Origin: Nocardia terpenica
GTDB taxonomy: Bacteria > Actinomycetota > Actinomycetes > Mycobacteriales > Mycobacteriaceae
Direction: 5' to 3'
Assembly: GCF_013186535.1 (NCBI RefSeq)
Contig: NZ_JABMCZ010000002.1
Location: 1,674,001 to 1,738,000, forward strand
DNA: 64,000 bases
In this document: positions 8,338 to 15,100 of the stretch, one piece after another
How the letters are laid out: every line of letters starts with the position of its first letter
Numbering within the stretch: position 1 is the stretch's first letter
Made by a program: the position numbers and the translations under genes
The notes under the pieces: model-generated
Databases searched by the model: none
Seen by the model: the letters and a program-made list of their open reading frames with translations, nothing else
Told to the model about the DNA's origin: nothing

Positions 8338-8490
8338 GTGAAGGATTTCGGCCCACGTGACGACTGGTCTCGTGAGCACATGGGTAACTCGTCGGGTACG
8401 CCCAAAGCTCACGGGGCAGTCGACGCAGGACCTGTGACCAAGTCTCGCGGCTCTTACCTGTATGGCCAAGAATCGCGGAGAGGCGGGTGA
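8338..8490 (+). CDS. possible 50-residue leader ORF ahead of the S4 gene
   Basis: A GTG-initiated frame of 50 codons whose TGA overlaps the GTG start of the S4 gene (GTGA). A TAACCT -10-like hexamer (8325-8330) lies 7 bases upstream of the GTG, the geometry of leaderless mRNAs in Mycobacteriales. The product is hydrophilic with no known motif. It may be a small protein or a translational coupler, or may be chance. Confidence 0.3.
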   Translation: MKDFGPRDDWSREHMGNSSGTPKAHGAVDAGPVTKSRGSYLYGQESRRGG

Positions 8491-8852
8491 GCAGGGTCGA
8501 CTCCTGGATTTGGGCTGTGCGTTTGATGAAGACACGGTCTGCCGCCGCGACCGCGTGTCGCGGCGGGCACGTGCGTGTCAATGGGGTGGCGGTCAAACCT
8601 GCCCACCAGATCAAGCCCGGCGACGAGGTGCGGGTGCGGGTCAACGGCCTGGAGCGCATCGTCGTCGTGGAGCGGGTCATCGCCAAGCGCGTGGGTGCGG
8701 CGATCGCCGCCCAGTGCCTGATCGACAAGAGTCCGCCGCCACCCGCCCCGGAGATCCTCGCGTCCCTGCCCCGGCGCGATCGCGGCTCCGGTCGGCCCAC
8801 CAAACGCGAACGGCGCGAAACGGATCGGCTACTCGGCCGACCCTCCTCCTGA
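8487..8852 (+). CDS. S4-domain RNA-binding protein (Hsp15-like)
   Basis: 121 residues. The N-terminal S4 domain is clear: RVDSWIWAVRLMKTRSAA, then GHVRVNGVAVKPAHQIKPGDEV. A basic C-terminal tail (RRDRGSGRPTKRERRETDR) follows. This is the layout of the Hsp15/YrfH family, which binds stalled 50S subunits carrying nascent chain-tRNA. The start is GTG 8487 with GGAGAGGCG upstream. The last 24 bp overlap the 3' end of the antiporter gene on the other strand, so the two are convergent with overlapping tails. Confidence 0.88.
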   Translation: MSRVDSWIWAVRLMKTRSAAATACRGGHVRVNGVAVKPAHQIKPGDEVRVRVNGLERIVVVERVIAKRVGAAIAAQCLIDKSPPPPAPEILASLPRRDRGSGRPTKRERRETDRLLGRPSS

Positions 8853-9995
8853 GCCGTCGCCGTCCGCCGCCGAGCCCCGGCGGGCGGCCAGCGCCGACCC
8901 GACCGCCGCCGCGGCGATCGTCACCAGCGCGCCCAGCATCATCGCCGACGCCTCGCCGCGCACCAGCACATGCAGCTGGGTGCCCACCGTCACCGCCGCC
9001 ACCGGCACCCCGATCTGTGCCGCCGCCAGGGTCGCGAAGGTGATCGGCTGACCCAGCAGTCGCATCAGCCCGTGCGCCAGCACCGCCGCCACGCCCAGCG
9101 CCAGGCCGAGCGCGATCAGCCGCGGCTGCTCCCCGAATTCGCGCAGATTCAGCCGGGCGCCCAGCCAGACGAAGAACAGCGGACCGAGAAAGCCCTCGGT
9201 CACCGCGAACAGCTGCCGCGCCACCCGCCGCGGCTCACCCACCCCGGCCACGGCCAGCCCGGCCGCGAAGCCCGCCAACATGATCGACACGTGGGTGCGG
9301 GTGGCGAGGGCGGCCATCGCGAACAGCAGCGCCAGGCTGACCCGCAGCTCCAGCGCGAACTTCCGGTCCTCCGACACCTCGTGCGCGCGCTTGCGCAGCC
9401 CGGACCGCTCCAGATAGCGCAGCAGCACGAACAGCACCGCCGCGGCCGCGGCGACCGCGAGCGCGCCCAGGGTCGCCCGCCCCGCATTGCCGACATCGAT
9501 CACCAGCGGCAGCGCCACGATGCAGGCGGTATCGGCGACCGCGACCTGCGCGGTCAGCTCCAGCACCGAACGTCCCCGCAGCCCTTGGGAATCGATGATC
9601 GGCAGCACCAGCGCCGCCGACGACGACGCGATGAGCACGGCATATATCGCGCCGTGCCCGGTGCCGAACCAGTCGGCGAGAAAGAAACCGGCCGCGGCGG
9701 CGAACACCCCGACCAGCACCGCCCGCACCGCACCCACGCCCAGCGCCGCGTGCACCGACGGATCACGCACCGGCACATGCGTTCCCGCGACGAACATGAC
9801 CAGCGCGAAACCCATGTCGGCCAGGAACGAGAACAGCGGATCGCCCGCGTGCAATACCCCGAAGCCGGTGGCGCCGAACAGGATTCCGGCCACCAGCTCG
9901 CCCAGGATCACCGGCACGTGCCAGGCGGCCCGCCACGACAGCAGTGGTCCGACCAGGCCGAGGATCAGCACCAGGGCCAGAGTCGAGAACGTCAC
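8829..9995 (-). CDS. cation/proton antiporter, CPA2 (KefB/GerN) type
   Basis: 388-residue integral membrane protein with about 12 hydrophobic segments and the family signatures GELVAGILFGATGFG near the N-terminus and ADTACIVALPL in the middle. The CPA2 family exchanges Na+ or K+ for H+. No C-terminal TrkA-N domain is present, so it is the short form. It is the last gene of the leftward operon: four bases separate it from the ParB-like gene, which suggests co-transcription with the PKS-like and FAAL-like genes. Confidence 0.88.
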   Translation of the reverse strand: MTFSTLALVLILGLVGPLLSWRAAWHVPVILGELVAGILFGATGFGVLHAGDPLFSFLADMGFALVMFVAGTHVPVRDPSVHAALGVGAVRAVLVGVFAAAAGFFLADWFGTGHGAIYAVLIASSSAALVLPIIDSQGLRGRSVLELTAQVAVADTACIVALPLVIDVGNAGRATLGALAVAAAAAVLFVLLRYLERSGLRKRAHEVSEDRKFALELRVSLALLFAMAALATRTHVSIMLAGFAAGLAVAGVGEPRRVARQLFAVTEGFLGPLFFVWLGARLNLREFGEQPRLIALGLALGVAAVLAHGLMRLLGQPITFATLAAAQIGVPVAAVTVGTQLHVLVRGEASAMMLGALVTIAAAAVGSALAARRGSAADGDGSGGGSAE

Positions 9996-9999
9996 GGGC

Positions 10000-10452
10000 C
10001 TACTTCTTCGGCTTCGCTCTACCGGCCGCCTTCTTCGCCTTCGCGGGCACCAGCGGCCTGCCGTCCCGCATCGGCGCGAGCTTGGTCGGGATCGGAATGT
10101 TCTCGTCGGTGTGGTAGCAGGCGCACACGCGGTGGTAGCCGTCGGCGATCTGCAGCGGCGAGCCGGTGGCGAGATCGCCCTGCACCAGCAGGATCGGCGA
10201 GAGCGATTTACCCGTCAGGATTTTCGCCAGATCGGTGCGCACGTGCGGATTGTCCGGCGGCAGCAGCGGCAGGGCGGCCGCCCGCAGAATGTCCTTCGCC
10301 TTCTTGTGCACCACGGGGGCGGTGCGCAGGAGCGAGACGATCGCGTCGACGGTGGACCCGTCGGCGATCAGCGCCAGATAGTCGCCCGCGGCCGGATAGT
10401 CGTGATCCTCCGGCTCGTCGAGCCATTGCACGGAATAGGGAGCGCTTGCCAT
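10000..10452 (-). CDS. ParB-like N-terminal domain protein
   Basis: 150 residues. The central segment SPILLVQGDLATGSPLQI followed by ADGYHRVCACY resembles the ParB/Srx fold, in which a DGxHR motif lines the nucleotide-binding pocket. The C-terminus is a lysine-rich tail (KAKKAAGRAKPKK). There is no helix-turn-helix of true ParB. The ATG at 10452 was chosen; an ATG 16 codons earlier would also be possible. It sits between the FAAL-like and antiporter genes in the operon. Function unknown; relatives are annotated as hypothetical. Confidence 0.6.
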   Translation of the reverse strand: MASAPYSVQWLDEPEDHDYPAAGDYLALIADGSTVDAIVSLLRTAPVVHKKAKDILRAAALPLLPPDNPHVRTDLAKILTGKSLSPILLVQGDLATGSPLQIADGYHRVCACYHTDENIPIPTKLAPMRDGRPLVPAKAKKAAGRAKPKK

Positions 10453-10506
10453 CGTGACATGATGCGGCAGATGCGGCGCGCGCACTGCCGGACACGCCAA
10501 ATCGGT

Positions 10507-12180
10507 TCAGCGCGTGCCGGGTGCGACCAGGCCCGCGAGATAGCGGGTCCGGCATCGGCCGCGGGCCGGTCGCCCGGCGGTGTCGGTCGGGATCGCGCCC
10601 GGGGCGACCAGCACGACCTCGACCGCTGCGATGTCGTGGGTGGTGGTGACGGCGGTGCGAATCTGCCGGACCACCTCGCCCGGATCGGCGAACCGGTCGG
10701 CGAGTTCGGCCAGCAGCACCAGGGTCTCGCGCTCGTCGCACTCCACGACGAAGGCGGCGATCCGGTCGGGCCGCAGCTCGGGCACGGCCTGGACCGCCGT
10801 CGCCTCGACATCGGCGGGATAGTGGCGCCGCCCGCCCAGCACGAGCATGTCCGCGAGCCTGCCCGACAGGTAGAGCTGGCCGTCGTGGAAGAAGCCGAGA
10901 TCGCCGGTGCGGAGCCACTTCTCGGGGCTGTCGGGCAATTCGGCGCCGAAGAACGCGGCGGTGGCGCGCGGGCGGCGGAAGTATCCGGGGCACACATTCG
11001 GGCCCGCCACCCAGATCTCGCCGATCTCGCCGGGAGCCAGTTCCACCCGATGGATCGGATCGACCACCCGCACCGAGGGCCCGGCGGGCACACCGCAGCC
11101 GACCAGCGCCAGGCCCTGCGGCGGGTGCCCGGCGACCACCGCGCGGCCCGCGGCCAGTGCGGCCCGGTCGAATTCGACGGCGGTCGGCTCCTCGTCCTGG
11201 GCGAGATAGGCGACCGGCAGGGTCGCGCCCGCGAAACCGTAGCCCGGGGTGTGGGCGCGGTGGCGGAAGCCGTAGGGCGAGAACGTCTTCGTGAAGGCGG
11301 CCAGGGCCTCGGCGCGAATCGGTTCGGCGCCGTTGATCAGCAGGTCCAGCGCGGACAGGTCGAGACCGGCGCGCTCGGCCGCAGTGCTGCCCGAGATCGC
11401 CAGGGTGAGACCGAAATTCGGGCTGACGGTGGTGCCCGCGCGATAGTCGGAGCAGGCGCGCAGCCAGCGGGCGGGGCGCACGGCGAAGGCGGCGGGCGCG
11501 AGCGTGACCGCCGGGACCCCGGTGTACAGCGGCAGGGCCAGCGCCAGTATCAGGCCCATATCGTGGTGGAACGGCAGCCAGGTCACGATCGGCTTCGCGG
11601 CCGTCGCGGGCAGGCCGGTGCGCAGCTGTTCCAGGGCGGCGGCCAGATTCGCGTGGGTGACCGCGATACCGGATTCGGGCAGCGCGGAATCGGCGGTGTA
11701 GAGCAGGTAGGCCGGATCGTCGCCAATCGGGTCGAGCACCGGGGGCGCGGTCGGCTCCGTCGCTGTCGCCAGCACCCGCCCGACCGCGAGACCGGCTCTC
11801 GCCGTGACGGTTTCCGCGCCGGGGCTGACCAGGCTGAGTGCGGGCGCGGCATCGGCGAGCACGGCCGCGAGCCGCCCGAGGCCGCGGCGCGCGGAGACCG
11901 GGAACAGCGGCACCGCCACCCGGGCGCTGTAGAGGCAGGCCAGAAAGGCCACCACGTAGTCCAGGCCGTGCTCGCAGAGGATCGCGACGCGATCGCCGGG
12001 GACGGTGACGCCGCGGATGCGCTCGGCCAGCGCACCCGCGGCGGTGTGTAATCGACCGCAGGACAGCGTGTTCGGCACCGGGTCGCCGTCCGGGTACGAC
12101 AGCGCGGTGAAGGCGGGATCGTCGGGCCGGTCCTGTGCCCGGCGGGCGACGGCTGCGGCCAGCATATCGACGGTGTTCAT
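10507..12180 (-). CDS. FAAL-like adenylate-forming protein with degenerate active site
   Basis: 557 residues, collinear with fatty acyl-AMP ligases (FadD32-type). These normally activate fatty acids to acyl-AMP and load them on a PKS carrier domain. Conserved parts include WLPFHHDMGL (201-210), NGAEP (283-287), RTGDLG (424-429) and GRRHYPADVE (450-459). The catalytic motifs are altered. The P-loop-like A3 motif reads YTADSALPESGI where YTSGST is expected, the A5 motif reads YGFAGAT with Gly318 replacing the metal-binding Glu, and the A10 lysine is Arg537 in DTAGRPAR. Its ATG overlaps the PKS stop (ATGA), showing translational coupling. It is likely an inactive or re-purposed homologue. Confidence 0.85.
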   Translation of the reverse strand: MNTVDMLAAAVARRAQDRPDDPAFTALSYPDGDPVPNTLSCGRLHTAAGALAERIRGVTVPGDRVAILCEHGLDYVVAFLACLYSARVAVPLFPVSARRGLGRLAAVLADAAPALSLVSPGAETVTARAGLAVGRVLATATEPTAPPVLDPIGDDPAYLLYTADSALPESGIAVTHANLAAALEQLRTGLPATAAKPIVTWLPFHHDMGLILALALPLYTGVPAVTLAPAAFAVRPARWLRACSDYRAGTTVSPNFGLTLAISGSTAAERAGLDLSALDLLINGAEPIRAEALAAFTKTFSPYGFRHRAHTPGYGFAGATLPVAYLAQDEEPTAVEFDRAALAAGRAVVAGHPPQGLALVGCGVPAGPSVRVVDPIHRVELAPGEIGEIWVAGPNVCPGYFRRPRATAAFFGAELPDSPEKWLRTGDLGFFHDGQLYLSGRLADMLVLGGRRHYPADVEATAVQAVPELRPDRIAAFVVECDERETLVLLAELADRFADPGEVVRQIRTAVTTTHDIAAVEVVLVAPGAIPTDTAGRPARGRCRTRYLAGLVAPGTR

Positions 12181-15100
12181 GGCGACTCCTCGAGCGGATG
12201 AGCGGCCCGCATCCGGGCGCTGAGTTCGGCGCCGAGCGCCGCGACGGTCGAATGATCGCCAATATCGGAATCCCCCAGCACCAGCCCCAACCGCGCCTCG
12301 AGCGTCCGCCGCAACTCCCCCATCTGCGCCCGCGACACCCCCAGCGCCCCGAAATCGGCCCTCGGATCCAACAATTCAACCCGCCGCTCCAACATCACAG
12401 CCAACGCCGCCCGAATAATCCGCCCCACCGCCCCCACCACAACCTCCCCCTCCCGAACCCCACCCGCCTCACTCCGCCCTGACCCATGCACTCCTCCACC
12501 CTGGAGCGAGTTGTGTGTTGTGCCGCTGTGGGGTGCGTTGTGTGTTGTGCCGCTGTGGGGTGCGTTGTGTGTTGCGCCGCCGTGGGGTGCGTTGTGTGTT
12601 GCGCCGCCGTGGAGTGGGTTGTGTGTTGTGCCGCTGTGGGGTGAGTTGTGCGTTGCGCCGCCTTGGAATGAGTTGTGTCTTGGCCCGCTGTGGAGCGAGT
12701 CGTGTGCCGCACCGCCGCGGCCAGAGTCGGCCTGATCCAGGCGGGTCTGTGATCTCCCTTGACTCGGGTCCATGTGCGGCTCCCCTTGCTTCCGATGTGT
12801 GCGTGGCTCCCCTTGATCCGGATGCGTGTGTGCTTCCCCTTGATCCAGGTGCATGTGCGGCTCCCCCTGACCCGGGTGCGTGTGTGCCTCGCCTCGGTCC
12901 AGGCGCACGTGCGGCTTTCCTTGGGCCGCGTGCAGCTCTCCATTGCCCACGTGCCTGGGTGGTTCCCCTTGATCCCGGCATGCTTTCGGCCGGGATCCTG
13001 CCGACCCGTCGCACCCGAACGGGCGGCAGGGCGGGTCGAGGGCGGGGGTGGGGTCGTCATCGGGGGCGAGGAGGAGTGGGTCGCGGTGTCGGAGGATCTC
13101 GGTCAGGACCGCTCGGCCGTGGGCGGGGTCGACCGTGCCTGCGGCGAGCGATGACCCGGGTTCCGCTTCCGGCGGGGTGGATTCGGTTCTGCCCCAGCCG
13201 ATGCAGATGGTCCCGCGGCCTCGGGTGCGGGCCAGGGCCTGGAGGGCCGCGTGGGCGGCGGCGTAGGCGGCCTGGCCGGGGCCGCCGAGGGCGCCGAGGG
13301 TGGAGGAGAACAGCAGGCCGACATCGATCGGATCGGTCGCGGTGAGGTCGAGCAGCGCGGCGGCGGCCACGAGGGTGGGCCGGAAGAGGGCGGTGAGCAG
13401 GTCCGGGGTGGTGGCGGCGAAGTCGGCGTCGCGCCGGATACCGGCGGCGTGCACGAATCCGCGGATGACGGAACCGCATTCGCGCACGTCGTCGAGCGCA
13501 TTGGCCAGGTCGGCCCGGTCGGTCACATCGCAGCGCACCACCACGATCCGGTCCTCGAGACCGGCCAGCAGCGCGGGCAGCGGGCGGGGCGTGCGGGTCA
13601 GCACCACCACATCGTGCGCGCCCGCGTCGAGCAGCCAGCGCACCGCGATCGCGCCGAGCCTGCCGAGACCGCCGGTCACCACGTAGGTCCCGTTGGCGCT
13701 GAGGCCGATCGCGCTCTCGGCGGGCGCCACCGGTTCGAACCGGCGCGCCGACACCCTGCCGTCGGCGATCCGAACCTCCTGCGGCCCGGCCGGATTCATG
13801 ACCAGATCGAGCGCCGGTCCGGGATCGTGCCCCGTCAGCCAGATCAGCCGGGTCGGGTGCGGCGACTCCCGTCGCAGCGAGCGCACCAGCCCGGCAACGG
13901 CGTGCTGGGCGATGGCGTCGCGGTCGGGCAGGACCACGGTCAGCGCCGTCGCCGCGCTGCCCCGAATGCGTTGCAGCACAGCGAGAGCGCGCCGGGCCTG
14001 CTCGACGATCGGCCCCTCCGGTCGCCCGTCCGGCCAGACCAGCACCACGGCCGTCGGCTCTCGCCGCCCGGCGAGCAGCGATGCGATGAGCGAATCGGCC
14101 GCCGCCGGATCGCGCGCGATTCGCTCGGTGGGCAATCGGCGGCCGAGTTCGGCGCCGAGCGCGGCCGCCGCCTCGGACGCGCCCACCACCAGGGCCCGCT
14201 GGAACCGCGCATCGGAATGCGCCTCCGAGGCCGCGGGCACCGCCAGCGGAGTCCAGGTTTCGGCCAGCAGCAGTGGGCGCGCCTCCGTTCGGGGCGTCTC
14301 CCCGATCGGCAGCAGATCGTCGGGCAGCGCATCGACGGCGTCCCAGGCGTAACCCGTTGCCGTCTCGCGTATTCGGTAGACGATCCCGGTCGGCTGGACG
14401 ATATCGGACTGCGAAGCATGCTCCCGATCGGCGGTGTCCAGCGCGCTGCGCACGCCGAGCAGGGCGACGGCCGGTGCGCCGTGCTGGTCGATGGCGATCA
14501 CATCGCTGAGCAGCTCGCCGGGGTGCGCGGCGCGCACGAACGCGTGGGCCTCGGTGAGCAGGAGCCCGGCGGTGTCGTCGAGCCAGGCGGAGGCGATGCC
14601 GACCGGGAACGGCCACCGGTCCGGCGGGAGCAGGTCGGCGGCCGCGGTGGCGATCAGGCGCAGGCAGGCGTCGACGGCTGCAGTGTCGAGCGGAATATAG
14701 CCGAAAAGCCCAATGGCACTGTGGTTTTCGGGATCGCGGTGGCTCCGGTGGGCGTCGACGGTGCGCAGCCAGGCGACGATATCCGCCGGAGTGGGTGCGG
14801 CGGCAATGCGGCCCGAGGCCAGCGGCACCTGCCCGAAGGCCGCGAGCACCCGGCTTCCGGCGCGGAACCCGACATCGGGCAGCACGGCGGCATCGACCCG
14901 GCCGTGGACGGTGAAGTCGGTCAGCCGCGTCCCGGCCGCGACCCAGAGGAGCCGCCGCAGCCAGAATGCCGTGGGTACCGGCGACCTGTCCGGGAGGGCG
15001 ATATCGACCGGCCGCGGCTTCGCGCGTCGCCGTACTTCGGCGGGGGCGATCTGCGGGAAAATTGAACGCCGCCACAGTCTTTCGACCGATACGCCGGTGA

